64,000 bases of DNA from contig CAXKWD010000008.1 of the NCBI GenBank assembly GCA_964059195.1, forward strand, positions 42,709,502 through 42,773,501, given 5' to 3'. The notes under the pieces are model-generated. The model was given only the letters and a program-made list of their open reading frames with translations, made no database searches and had not been told where the DNA came from. Each line of letters begins with the position of its first letter. The first letter of the stretch is position 1. The stretch comes from Ectobius pallidus (lineage: Eukaryota > Arthropoda > Insecta > Blattodea > Ectobiidae). Shown piece by piece: positions 54,495-64,000 of the stretch. The translations under genes were made by a program, and so were the position numbers.

Positions 54495-55217
54495 ATGCGC
54501 ACGTTCACTCTAAGCGGATCCACGTCCGAACTATCCAACACGTATCATCCCCCTATCGAGCTGGAAGATCTGGCAGACTACGAGATTGCGATGCTGAGGC
54601 TCGACGCTTACAACTCTATTCCAAACGTTACAGAGAGTAACAATTCGTTGGTGGTTACCTCAGGCAAACATAAACATACCATCACCATCCCTAAAGGGAC
54701 GTACGAGGTTAGCGATATTTCAGAATATGTCGCGCTCATGATAAAAAAATTAACAAATTCCACTCTTGATCCAGATGCGGTTTTTAGAGTCAGTGTGAAC
54801 CCAAATACTCTGCTCACAACAATATATTGCTCTCTCAACGTTTCTTTTAATGTTCCAAACTCCTTGGGCCCTTTACTCGGATTTGCAACAACGGATGAAA
54901 TACCGAAAATGAAAGCTGTCGTTTCCGCAAAGCAGTCAGACATAAATAACATCAATACTATAAGACTTCAATGCAACATCGCTTCGGGATCATTCTTAAA
55001 CGGACGTCCGACCCATACCATATACGAATTCTTTCCTACTTTGCCACCAGGATATAAAATCTCCGAGGCGCCTGCAAACCTGATATTTCTACCGTTAATC
55101 AACATACAAAAAATAACGGACATTACCATATCTCTCGTGGATCAGGACGGTAGACTTATCGATTTTAGAGGAGAGCGAGTGTCTGTGAGACTATCCATTA
55201 GGAAGAATGGGGCTTAA
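54495..55217 (+). CDS. Penton-like minor capsid protein (single jelly roll)
   Basis: 240 aa, complete. The pattern YEIAMLRLDAYNSIPNV, IPKGTYEVSDISEYV, LLGFATTDEIPKM, GSFLNGRPTHTIYEFFPTLPPGYKI and DQDGRLIDFRGERVSVRL is that of the Polinton penton/minor capsid protein, which closes the five-fold vertices of the icosahedral shell. TATA box TATAAAAG at 54456, 39 nt before the ATG. The stop overlaps the start of the next small gene by 11 nt. Confidence 0.85.
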   Translation: MRTFTLSGSTSELSNTYHPPIELEDLADYEIAMLRLDAYNSIPNVTESNNSLVVTSGKHKHTITIPKGTYEVSDISEYVALMIKKLTNSTLDPDAVFRVSVNPNTLLTTIYCSLNVSFNVPNSLGPLLGFATTDEIPKMKAVVSAKQSDINNINTIRLQCNIASGSFLNGRPTHTIYEFFPTLPPGYKISEAPANLIFLPLINIQKITDITISLVDQDGRLIDFRGERVSVRLSIRKNGA

Positions 55218-55383
55218 CTTTAATAAATCCTCACCAGCCGAACCAGCATATAAGACGGTGCGTCGTGCTCGACCCGGTAATCATCAGCGTACCGTCGGCA
55301 AGTTAACATCTGCTAAGAAGAAGTATCTGGAATCTCTAGGCTTTTTAGTACTACAACATGTACGTTCTAAGCGTAAGGGATAA
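55207..55383 (+). CDS. Small basic Polinton protein
   Basis: 58 aa, rich in Lys/Arg (YKTVRRARPGNHQR, LTSAKKKYLESLGF, VRSKRKG end). The LT..KKKYLESLGF motif recurs in short proteins next to Polinton capsid genes. Possibly DNA-binding or virion-internal; role unknown. It overlaps the penton gene end (11 nt) and the major capsid start (26 nt), so these three genes are packed tightly. Confidence 0.7.
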   Translation: MGLNFNKSSPAEPAYKTVRRARPGNHQRTVGKLTSAKKKYLESLGFLVLQHVRSKRKG

Positions 55384-55507
55384 GGTACTATTTGAAGACG
55401 CCATAGCAAATTCACAGTATCATGGATTCAAACCTTACAACACTTCAGCTCTCGGCGAAAGCGATGAAATACGAATTCCCATTCAAGCAGAAAACTTGTA
55501 TGCATTA
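55358..55507 (+). pseudogene. Major capsid protein, N-terminal 50 codons only
   Basis: MYVLSVRDKVLFEDAIANSQ...DEIRIPIQAENLYAL matches the highly conserved start of the Polinton double-jelly-roll major capsid protein (VLFDDAI / NNDEIRIPIQ / LY motifs). The gene is cut at codon 50 by the Harbinger TIR; sequence beyond the element (62546 on) does not read as capsid, so the rest is missing. Confidence 0.82.
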
Positions 55508-55689
55508 TGGCCCATTCAGATAGAAAATTAACCGTAAACGTAAGAACGTAAACGTAAACGCACACGTTAGCATGGCATTGAGCATTCGCAATGAAAACTT
55601 AACGTAGGTTAACAACCAATCACAAACGAGAACGTGAAAAGCGCATAAACATGGCTGTCACACAGGTGAAACAGCTGTAGCTTCCAAAA

Positions 55690-57365
55690 ATGGCTGACAG
55701 AGACCAAACAACGGTAGCTTTCATGAACATGCAAGCTTCTGTAGCTAGTTTGCTTGCTGCATTGGCTGCTAAACGTAGAAAACGCCGTAGACGATGGTGG
55801 GTTCATCCCCTCAATCAAAGAAGAATGAATCAAGGAGATTTCCAAAACCTGTTGATCGAAATGAGGGAGCAGGATACGCTTCAGTTTCAGAAGTATATGA
55901 GGATGACTCCTGAGCAGATTGACAGTGTTTTAATGGTAGTTGCTCCTTTACTTGTTAAAAGTAGCAACCGAGCACCGTTACCCGAAGCCCTTCGCCTCAG
56001 CGTAACGTTAAGGTAGGTCAATTTAAATATCGTAGCATACAATCTTCCTAACCTCAAGAAAAATTGTAACGTACAACATTAGCTCCACGATAATTACAGT
56101 TTATCTCCAAAAAATGATACAATTGATTGAATATTTCAGTGTTGAAGATGCCAATGATTTAAAAATATATAATGGTAAATTTATATCAACAAAAAACTTA
56201 AATAGACCCTATCAATAAACCATGTATCTTATGTCATATATTGCTTTGTTCTGTATTACGTATGTTACAATTCACAATATTCTGAAATGTCACAAATTAT
56301 ACAGAACAGCAAATAAATTTCAATAGTCCTGCATGATAGCAGGTTCTTTATTTATGATGTACATCTCTCTCTTTCCACAGGTTCTTAGCCACTGGCGATT
56401 CGTTCCCCACGTTGGCATGGAGTTATAGAATAGGGGTATCCACATGCTGCCAGATTGTGAGTGAAACATGTCAAGCTATCTGGGATGCTCTGCATGAAAG
56501 ATGTCTGCCAGAACCAGACGAACAAAGGTACAAAACAATTGCAGACCGATTTGATCAACTCTGGAATGTTCCAAACTGCGTAGGGTCCATAGATGGCAAA
56601 CATATACAAATCCAAGCACCGAATAATGCAGGATCTCAGTTCTTCAATTACAAGAAGACCCACAGCATTGTGCTAATGGCAGTATGTGATGCAGAATATT
56701 GTTTTACGTATGTTGACATAGGTGCATATGGGTCTCAAAGTGATGGTGGGATTTTCAAGAACTCTGTGTTTGGCCAGAGACTAGAAAATAACCTACTGCC
56801 ATTACCACAGCCAATACCGCTTCCCGAATCAGAGATACCCACTCCCCATTATTTTGTGGGGGATGAGGCTTTTCCGCTCAAAAAGAACTTGATGAGGCCA
56901 TTTCCTAAAGCTTCACTCAATTCCCTGAAGAGGAAAATATATAACTTCCGCCATTCTAGAGGGAGGCGGGTTATTGAAAATACCTTTGGTATTTTGGTTG
57001 CTCGATGGAGAATATTTCATCGAGTAATAAATGCAAAACCAGAAAATGCAGACAATATTGTTAAAGCTACTGTTTGCCTTCACAATTTTCTCAGGCTATC
57101 TGAAATAGGTGCTTCTGAGAAAACTTACTGTCCACAAGCATTTATAGATAGAGAGGTGAATGGGAAAATACAGGCAGGAGAATGGAGGAGGACCATTTCA
57201 GAAAATGGTGCACTTCAGCATCTACGTGCTAACCGTGTAAGATTAGGAGCAAGAAATGCTGCTTCAGAAGCACTAGAAGTTAGAGAAGAGCTAGCAAATT
57301 ACTACATGACACCTATAGGTGCCATTGCTGGACAAACTGAATATGTATTGCGTGGACTGCAATAG
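55690..57365 (+). CDS. HARBI1-type DDE transposase, two exons
   Basis: Exons 55690-56012 and 56381-57365 (donor AG|GTAGGT, acceptor TTTCCACAG|G) give 435 residues with no stop. The splice recreates the conserved LR-FLATGDSF segment of HARBI1 proteins. DDE residues are D179 (GSIDGKH), D269 (VGDEAF) and E307 (VIENTFG); GAYGSQSDGGIF and HNFLR motifs are also present. The N-terminal exon has a basic run (KRRKRRRR) that may be a nuclear signal. The family cuts and pastes Harbinger DNA with a Myb-like partner. It looks intact and may be active or recently so. Confidence 0.92.
56013..56380 (+). other. Intron of the Harbinger transposase
   Basis: GTAGGTC...CTCTCTCTTTCCACAG, 368 bp, with a good polypyrimidine tract. 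Confidence 0.85.
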
Positions 57366-58883
57366 TGTATAGCAGTGATTATCACGGAGTGCTAGCTGTG
57401 GTCACAATTCTGAACAGATACACTTCTCATGCTTCTAGTACAGTAGGAGCCAAGTGATTTCTTTATTGTAAATTGGAGCTAGGCTACCCTAAAACGGCTC
57501 TTTTAAGAGCCAACAAGGGACCTAAGGGGAAGTGACGTGACTAATATAACCTCTCCTTCCCAAATCAACCTCTACCGTCACGTGGCGGGTCCTGAGTAAC
57601 GCTAAAGAGGCTCTGGTGATTTATTACATTAATAACGCAGTATAATACTGAGCTGCATTACTGGTGTTGAGCAGCAGCCGACCGGCCTTCAAGAGCTTGC
57701 TAGATGCAAGGTTACTGGCTGGCGGGGAGTGAGTAGAAGGGGAGCTTGAGGGCAAACAAGTATTTATGCCAAAGAAAGTATAAAATGATAAATCAACACA
57801 TGGATGTCTTTATTTGATATAACTTATCAATAGTTAGGCCTACCATACCGTATTCATGCAAATCTAATATGCCCCTTTTTTTGTCCATTTGTAACATTCA
57901 AAATTAACATGTCACCGGCAAGCTCCCTTTCCACTCAATAATAAAAAAAGACCCTTGCACCAAACATAATGTTTCACAACTGTAAATAAAATATTTCATA
58001 ATAAAAAAAAATACCCTTGCACCAAAAATCATATTTCACAATTTTATTATAGGTGTATAGAGGACTCGGGGCCACATATTTTACCTTTTTAGCACAGTTG
58101 TAACATTTTTGAATGACTCGTTAGCTTTCTTGTGGCCAGGAGGTATACAGTATAACAAAGTATTCTTAATTCTCAATGTTGGTGCTCCATATATGGTTAA
58201 AGCGGGAGCTGGATTGAAAGTTCTTTATCCCAAATTAATTCACCTGACTTACCTTGCTGATGGTTTACATCATGTCCCCCCAAAAATGTTTGATTTTTGT
58301 TCATTTGTTTTTTGCATATAATGGTGCATATTTTGTTTGATTATGCATACAAATCCGTGCTCTAATGATTAATAACAAAATATATGTCATGGCATAAGAA
58401 CAATTCACATTTATTTGATACCTATACAATACAATGTTTTATTTTACCTGGCAGAGTTAAGGCCAAGGCGTTACCTTCCACTCAACCAGGGGGGAAAAAG
58501 ATACAAACCACTTACAAAAGATCTATGTCTAGGCCTATAGATGCCAAGGCAGGTGACACAAACTCAATATCTGGCTTCGCTGTATGATACTCTCATTGGT
58601 TTGTGGTTCACTGAATGGGTCAGTCACATGTATTGCGGGAACCAATAGCAGGTGTAACATGTTGAAATTGCTGAGCTGAACATTCAAATAGCGATCTGTG
58701 TTATCAGTCTTGAAATTTTTTTGTCTAATACCGACTCGGGGTGATGAGTTATTGGATCTTCCTTTCATCCTAAAACTAATTCATTCGAATGCAATTTTTT
58801 ATATTACTAGAGAAAAGATTACCTCAATCCTTAAAATAATTTGAGCAACCCATCACTATTATTATGTGCTTGAGATTGGATTA
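57366..58883. other. Harbinger interior, dispersed repeats
   Basis: No gene. 57640-57720 resembles, inverted, 60830-60860 and 63665-63695 (CTGGTAATGCAGCTCA). 57950-58040 holds CCCTTGCACCAAA.ATAATATTTCACAA motifs abundant at 60890-61500. 58433-58490 carries TTTTATTTTACCTGGCAGAGTTAAGGCC, repeated near 60528. 58795-58855 resembles, inverted, the TAGTGATGGG...ATTCGAATGAATT stretch at 37259. Confidence 0.5.
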
Positions 58884-59204
58884 GTCCCCCGGCATGGTCT
58901 TGTGGTTAGCGTCGCTGACTACAGATCCGTCGGCCTGGGTTCGATTGCCGGTACCTCCTCGGATTTTTCTGAGGTAGGGAGGTCTGGTAGGGGTGCACTC
59001 AGCCTTGTGATTCAAAATTGAGGAGCTACTTGATAGAGAAGTAGCGGCTCCGGTCAAGAAAATCACCATTAACGGCCGTGGGTGTCGGCATGCTGACCAC
59101 ATACCCCCCAATCCTGCCATCTGCCTACGGGAGATGACGCAGCGGTCGGGTGGTAGGCCAAGTCCCTCCAGGGATGTAGCGCCACGGAGTTTAGTTGGTT
59201 TAGC
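58884..59204 (+). mobile_element. Full-length tRNA-derived SINE, 321 bp, 12-bp TSD
   Basis: The tRNA-like head has TGTGGTTAGCGTCG (A box) and CTGGGTTCGATTGCC (B box); the body includes GTGGGTGTCGGCATGCTGACC, and the tail GGAGTTTAGTTGGTTTAG. It is flanked by GAGATTGGATTA at 58872-58883 and 59205-59216. A 3' piece of the same family lies at 3722-3848. Confidence 0.92.
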
Positions 59205-59596
59205 GAGATTGGATTAAGGTTTACCCATGGGACGGAACCTGTCCTTGGTATCACTCCAAGAAGGGTCAGACATGAGGTTCTAGACTGGATATCACTTCAA
59301 CATAGCACTTTATGGAGTTGTAAGACTACTGCTAGGCAGGCTTGGTCCATGATCGAGGGGCCTAGCAAGAACAGGATTCTGCTAACCTTTAACCAGGTAC
59401 AGAACTTAGATACAAGATATTAGAATACTTCACTTTAATTAATAGTTTCAGTAGGGAAAATTACCTGCATAGCGGAGTATCAATTTATGTTTAAACCCCT
59501 CTGGCCAACAGTTGTTGTTATGGAATGATAATTCTTTCACACAGGCCGTATGCTAAGGTGGAAAAGTAAACCCAAACAGAAAAATTCACCATCATA

Positions 59597-59725
59597 GTCA
59601 GGATTTGAACCAGTTCGAGAATTTAATATTATACTGGCATGTTGCCATGGTAGCTCAATGGAAGAGCAGCAGCATGGACAGCCGAAGATCCTGGTTCAAA
59701 TCCCAGTTATGCCACTGGATTTTTC
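59597..59725 (+). repeat. tRNA-like SINE head with an inverted partial copy
   Basis: GGTAGCTCAATGG (A box) and CTGGTTCAAATCCCAG (B box) at 59649-59705 read rightward. Just upstream, GTCAGGATTTGAACCAG (59598-59614) is the inverted 3' part of a similar tRNA. The two halves could form a hairpin. Not a complete tRNA gene. Confidence 0.6.
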
Positions 59726-59849
59726 AGTCTAACTTTCCACGTTATAGGCTACTAATGTTCCTGTTGATATTGTTTAAATCTTTGAATCCGCACATTATCA
59801 CTAATTAATGTTATAGTGTATTTTTTCCTACCCTTGTCCTCAGTTTTAC

Positions 59850-59955
59850 TCTTTTTTTTTCTTTCTTCTGGAATTGAGAACTTCAATATTATCGAAGAGC
59901 AATATCGATATCACAATATTATCGGAACTGAAATACTGATATCCCATCCCTAGTG
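59850..59955. repeat. MITE-like end with CCCATCCCTAGTG
   Basis: ATATCGATATCACAATATTATC...GATATCCCATCCCTAGTG resembles the terminus of short hAT-like MITEs; the other end was not located. Confidence 0.4.
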
Positions 59956-60064
59956 TATAGTGAGGTATTAACGTCCAATACACACTACCATTAAACCAAT
60001 CAATTAAATGCCACAAAAAACCATTTATTTCATATATTTAATCATTTACATGGTTATATACAAT

Positions 60065-60422
60065 TTATTCTGGGTGGTTTCTTTGCCTTCTTTTGGCTTC
60101 CATTATCACTTCCATAATTTGAACCACTGCAGAATCCCTAATCTCTTCTGTCAATGATGCCAGCTCAGAAGTAATGTATTCAGAAAATGCAGCATTACAA
60201 TCTACAGAATTCTTTTTTGCATAACTCTGCGAGAATCTATCTGTTGCTTCTGCAACCATTTTTAAATGCTTTGTAATATTTAAATCATTGGCATCCTCAA
60301 CCGCTCTCCGTTTTCCAACTCTTGGTGTTGATGGAATGCTGGTGCTGGGTTTGCTTTCGCAGTCATAAACTTCATTAAGAAGTTCTGATCCACTAATCTT
60401 CTCCAGTGCATTATTAAAGGAA
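60065..60422 (-). pseudogene. Harbinger partner (Myb/SANT-like) gene, last exon only
   Basis: On the minus strand the exon starts after TTTTTTTTTCAG (60423-60434) and stays open for about 118 codons to a stop at 60065: a Ser/Thr-rich linker, a KRRAVED segment, then helical sequence with SQSYAKKNSVDCNAAF and VIMEAKRRQRNHPE. Its position, orientation and C-terminal helix fit the second Harbinger gene, whose N-terminal Myb/SANT domain binds the TIR. The upstream exon(s) that would hold that domain are missing: 55 nt beyond the acceptor the sequence turns into a second Harbinger end. Confidence 0.65.
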
Positions 60423-60478
60423 CTGAAAAAAAAAGAAACATTTCTCTTTGAAATAAATGATATTTAAGAATAGACTGA

Positions 60479-60660
60479 CAGATAGAAAATTAACCGTAAA
60501 CGTAGTAGTAGTAGTAGTAAATGATTTATTTTGCCTGGCAGAGTTAAGGCAAACGTAACGTCAACTTAAAAGTTTGGGGCCATGTTTTTCAATGTGGCCA
60601 TTCACAATGCATCACATAAACGTGAAACTTAAACATAAAGAAGAACCTTGAAAACACCAA
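60479..60660. repeat. Internal second Harbinger-like terminus
   Basis: AGATAGAAAATTAACCGTAAACGTA (60480-60504) duplicates 55517-55541 directly; it is followed by (GTA)n, the TTTATTTTGCCTGGCAGAGTTAAGGC repeat, and another TIR-like GGCCATTCACAATGC...GTGAAACTTAAAC. Confidence 0.75.
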
Positions 60661-61720
60661 GCTTCTGCGTTACGTTTATGCAAAAAATAATAGGCAAGGA
60701 GCTGTTTTCCGACTCACCCTGCTCCCCTTTCCACCGGCGCGGTCGCTTTCTCCGCCAGCCTGCCTGCACGCTCGCTTCCCCTCACCGCCTACTGCGCATT
60801 TCCCACGCGCATCTTCTCCCCGCTGCATGCCAACCACTACTAAGCGCCGGTAATGCAGCTTGCTGTGTTAAACAGGCCCCTTGCACCATAAATAATATTT
60901 CACAATTTTTTAAAACGAATATAAAAAACAATAAAATTTCACGAATACCCTTGTACCAAACATCATATTTCACGATCTTTAAACACCGATTTGAAAGAAG
61001 AAAAAAAATTCACAATAACAAAAGACCCTTGCACCATACATAATATTTCACAATTTTTAAAAATGATTATAAAAAACAAAATAAAATTTCACGAAATATA
61101 GAAAATGTCGAACAATTAAAAAAATACCCTTGTACCAACCATCATATTTCACGATCTTTAAACACCGATTTGAAAGAAAAAAAAACATTCACAATAACAA
61201 AAGACCCTTGCACCATACATAATATTTCACAATTTTTAAAAACGAATATAAAAAACAAAATAAAATTTCACAAATTATGCAAAATATCGAACAGTGAAAA
61301 AATACCCTTGTACCAAACATATTTCACGATCTTTAAACAGGTAAAATAATATTTCACAATAACAAAATACCCTTGCAACACCAACAAACATAATATTTCA
61401 CAAATGATAAAAAAATAATAATTCACGATAAAAAAAAAATACAAAATGCCAAAAACCCTTGCAACAAACATAATATTTCATGCCAACAGGATATTTCACA
61501 ATTATATAAATATAAAAAAAATCGAAATTTACATAATATTTCCAAATTTTAAAAAACGCCGTGTTATGACAAAAAACATGGCTTAATTGATGCAGAATAA
61601 TTCCCTTGCACCAACACTACTCTTTTCATAACAAACAAACCATCTCAAAATTAGAAAACACGATTCTTGCGTTAACACTCGCTAACGCAATAGATAACTA
61701 AAATATATCGGAACTTCCTT
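60661..61720 (+). repeat. Array-like field of CCCTTGCACCA...AATATTTCACAA units
   Basis: At least seven copies of (TA)CCCTTGCACCAAACATAATATTTCACAAT between 60886 and 61500, some alternating with CATCATATTTCACGATCTTTAAACACCGATTTGAAAG, giving a longer period of about 180 bp (60940, 61120). Other copies lie at 57950-58040 and, inverted, at 63070. Confidence 0.7.
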
Positions 61721-61736
61721 CACTGCTCAACTCGCC

Positions 61737-61806
61737 TTCGTGGCGTAATGGCTAAGTCTCTTGGCTACGATGCTAAGGGTCATGCGTTCGATCCCCGTCC
61801 GATCCA
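61737..61806 (+). repeat. tRNA-derived SINE head
   Basis: GTGGCGTAATGGCTAAGT (A box region) and GCGTTCGATCCCCG (B box) at tRNA-like spacing. A purine-rich GAGGAAGAGAGGAAAGAGA body follows (61850-61915). Tail and TSD not resolved. Confidence 0.6.
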
Positions 61807-62545
61807 AAATTTAATGTTAGGAATAGGTCTCGAATAGGTAGGTAGGGTGAAGAGGAGGTGAGAGGAAGAGAGGAAAGAGACGGGAAAGGAAGAGAAGAAG
61901 AAAATAAAGGAGAAATAAATTATTTTTCTCTTTCACCATTTCCATACTAGATGTCGCCACCGTCGCTATTCTGCTAGTAGTTCTAATGCCGCCGCTAGGT
62001 TTCTCCCCACCCTAAACCCCTACTTTCCTCGCTGTCCCGTTAAGAGAGTAGTGGTGGGGGAGTCGGGTGAGTCGCAATATTATTTTTTCCCAAATAATAA
62101 TACAACAAATCAGAGAACAGAACAGGAGACGGAAGTGAAAGTAGCCAAGAGATGGCGTCTATGAATGAGAAACTCGTTAACTCCTATCCCCGTCTTTATG
62201 ATAAAAGGCATCCATTATATAAGGATTTGGCATTGAAGGAAAATATATGAACATTAGTTCCACAAGAAATGACCTACAGTAGTAAATACAGCTCATATGA
62301 TATTCTGTTAATTTTTATATGTCTGCATATGCTTCTATGATTTCAATTTTTAATGGCTTACACACGTTTAATAGAAACATGAAAATATTTTTGTCTGCTG
62401 CAGATTTTTATCAGCTGTTCTCGTTTAAGATTGGTTGTTATTTACATTTAAGTTTTCATTGCGAATGCTCAATGCCGTGCTCAAGTTTGCATTTAAGTTT
62501 ATGTTCTTACGTTCACAGTTAAGTTTCTACCTGAATGGCCCATGA

Positions 62546-64000
62546 CAGTTCAACAAAGTTTCAGTACTATAGATGGCAAAGGCACCGACTTGAAAATACT
62601 GTTTGGGGGAGGCAAGATTTGGAATTTTAGTAGTTATACGTACGTCTTGTATGGTAAAAGCTTAAAATGGAGAGGGGAGGAGAAAGTACCTTGCTTTACA
62701 CCCCAAAGTCTGACCTTATAATGTGAATGCTGTAACTTCTTCCGCTGCTTGTTAAGGAAGGATAACATTTAGTGAATAATAAACATTTTGGAATTGCAGG
62801 ATACATGCTCAACAAAGCAATAATTCTTTAACAGAACTTGGAAATCTGTTACAGACCTCTGCCTTCTCAATCCATACTCTACATACAAACCATATTTTGA
62901 ATAAGAAAGTGATGCATGTGGTTCAACGGAGTACAAAAGGTGGAAAAATCACTGAAGAATTCTGCAAAAGCTAACATCCTTCTTGCCCTACCTATTTGGG
63001 ACATATTCCTAACATTAAATATCCGAACGAGGGGTGAAGGGAAAATTAATCTATTCATAGTACATCCATTATGGTGCAAGGGTCATTTTCATAACACTGT
63101 GATTTTGTATATTTTTATGTGTATATATAAATTAATATATTATAATAGTGAGGTGTGCACACAAGGCTCAAAAGTGAGGGGAAGTAGCTGACGGGCGAAG
63201 CTTGGCTGGTGCGGAACCAAAAGTTATCTTTTGCCAAAAAGTCTATTAATTAATATCGATTTCCAAGTATCTTGAAACTGACAGCACAGGTTATCCAAAA
63301 TTGCCCCTTGAGGTTAGGTATTGCATTTTAATATGCAAAATGTTGTATGGATTTTAACATACTCAAAATATGATTCATAATGAATAGTTGCACTCTGTTA
63401 TTAGTTCTTTGCCCATCATATATTATAATTTCCACTCCTTGCAAATCCATGATACAATAATTATTATAAAACTCGAAAATCCATCAATCTGTTCGTAAAA
63501 GTCTACGGCAATCGGAGGCTCAATGCAAAAAATGGCAAAATGGAAGAATCTGCTGCACCTTGGCCCTCATTCAACTCACCGCTGCACATAGCCATGGTGA
63601 CAGCTCGCTTCCTCCAGCTGCGCCTTCACTTCACCTGACCTTCAGCCTTTCCCCTCGCAAACTGCTCAATGCTGGTAATGCAGCTCACTGTTGCCACATG
63701 TTATACTGCACTGTGCGCTATTAATTGTATCAATTCTTTATGTATTGTAATTTGTATTTTGTAATGTAAGTGACTGAACTGTGCTCGAGCACGAGCGCTT
63801 ACTCATTCGGGTGATCTTGTTTTGTTTTCTATAAATATTAAAAAAAAAAAAAAAATAAAAAAAAAAAATATGAAAAACGACCTGTGTACCATAATAAAAT
63901 TAAAAACACCAAAGCCCTCTTTGGCATTACTCAGGAAGACCATTGCTCCAAAACTGATATTTCTCACGTATTGACGCTCTCTAAATTTACATAGAAGAAT
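62546..64000. other. Right flank, dispersed repeats, no gene
   Basis: It does not continue the Polinton capsid gene. A poly-A-rich patch lies at 63839-63869; 63530-63700 resembles 60700-60870. The open frame at 62916-63191 has no motif. Confidence 0.5.

Larger units (their letters stand above)
47622..54847 (+). repeat. Polinton internal duplication, copy 2 (7226 bp)
   Basis: A head-to-tail copy of 40396-47621. Differences seen are C52184 (T44958) and C54040 (A46814). All other open frames, including those on the unread strands, match in length and translation. Confidence 0.95.
38100..55507 (+). mobile_element. Polinton/Maverick element, right end lost
   Basis: The gene set PolB, integrase with chromodomain, ATPase, cysteine protease, PLA2-like minor capsid, penton-like protein and start of major capsid is diagnostic of Polintons. 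The left end lies somewhere between 37256 and 38227 and no terminal inverted repeat could be paired. The right end is cut inside the major capsid gene by a Harbinger element. An internal 7226-bp direct duplication inflates it. Both PolB and minor capsid genes are broken, so the copy is not autonomous. Confidence 0.93.
55508..62542. mobile_element. PIF/Harbinger element, ~7.0 kb, with ~125-bp TIRs
   Basis: The left TIR TGGCCCATTCAGATAGAAAA matches the inverted right TIR (TGGGCCATTCAGGTAGAAAC) for about 125 bp at roughly 80%; the best block is GGCATTGAGCATTCGCAATG. Flanks are TTA (55505-55507) and TGA (62543-62545), close to but not the same TWA duplication. It contains a HARBI1-type transposase (right-facing) and a truncated partner gene (left-facing), the normal Harbinger pair, plus later insertions (SINEs, repeats). 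Confidence 0.85.

Noticed and set aside
62546..62700. Continuation of the Polinton major capsid gene right of the Harbinger
   Set aside because: No frame resembles the capsid pattern and stops appear at once in the expected frame.

Overview
The window is AT-rich, intron-bearing animal DNA that consists almost entirely of transposable elements nested in one another. The element set (Polinton/Maverick, PIF/Harbinger, hAT, pogo-like, non-LTR retrotransposons with a PHD/SGNH first ORF, Ty3/gypsy, tRNA-derived SINEs) and TATA plus Inr promoters with TCAGT-like starts fit an arthropod, most likely an insect with a large genome. The species cannot be read from the sequence, and no ordinary single-copy host protein gene is evident.

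Layout. 1-6.8 kb: relic of a non-LTR retrotransposon first ORF (PHD-like finger, coiled coil, SGNH hydrolase domain) split by three DNA transposons with clean target-site duplications (TSDs): a hAT MITE, a 1.5-kb element with TAA duplications, and a 3.1-kb hAT element. 7-10.9 kb: an orphan promoter matching the Polinton polymerase promoter, an intact-looking tRNA-Leu(CAA), and an open frame joining a BED zinc finger to a Polinton-type protein. 13-18 kb: a 1.06-kb inverted-repeat element, then a decayed Ty3/gypsy element carrying a SINE with a 15-bp TSD. 19.6-27.1 kb: two diverged LTR-like repeats sharing an almost identical 133-bp end, one holding a 60/120-bp higher-order minisatellite. 27-34.5 kb: two decayed non-LTR retrotransposons in opposite orientations; the second is split by a 2.5-kb insertion that itself holds a pogo-type MITE. 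28.7-29.9 and 36.2-37.2 kb: two elements with degenerate T-rich cores.

38.2-55.5 kb: the centrepiece, a Polinton/Maverick (polintovirus-like) element. It carries a spliced gene fusing three C2H2 fingers to protein-primed DNA polymerase B, a retroviral-type integrase with chromodomain, an accessory protein (probably the DUF8207 type), a 228-residue protein of unknown role, a packaging-type ATPase, a PLA2-like minor capsid protein, an adenain-like cysteine protease, a penton-like capsid protein, a small basic protein and the start of the major capsid protein. 7,226 bp of it (40396-47621) is directly repeated at 47622-54847; I saw only two differences, one of them a stop codon present only in copy 1. 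Polymerase and minor capsid breaks are shared by both copies, so the element had decayed before it duplicated.

55.5-62.5 kb: a PIF/Harbinger element with an apparently complete two-exon HARBI1-type transposase and a truncated partner gene sits in the major capsid gene. 62.5-64 kb: dispersed repeats only.

The Polinton genes form a replication/integration/virion set. PolB runs rightward; the ATPase, 228-residue, DUF8207-like and integrase genes run leftward, the last three as an overlapping cluster; the capsid and protease genes run rightward from a back-to-back TATA promoter. Nearly all are present, but the copy seen here cannot make a full polymerase or major capsid protein.
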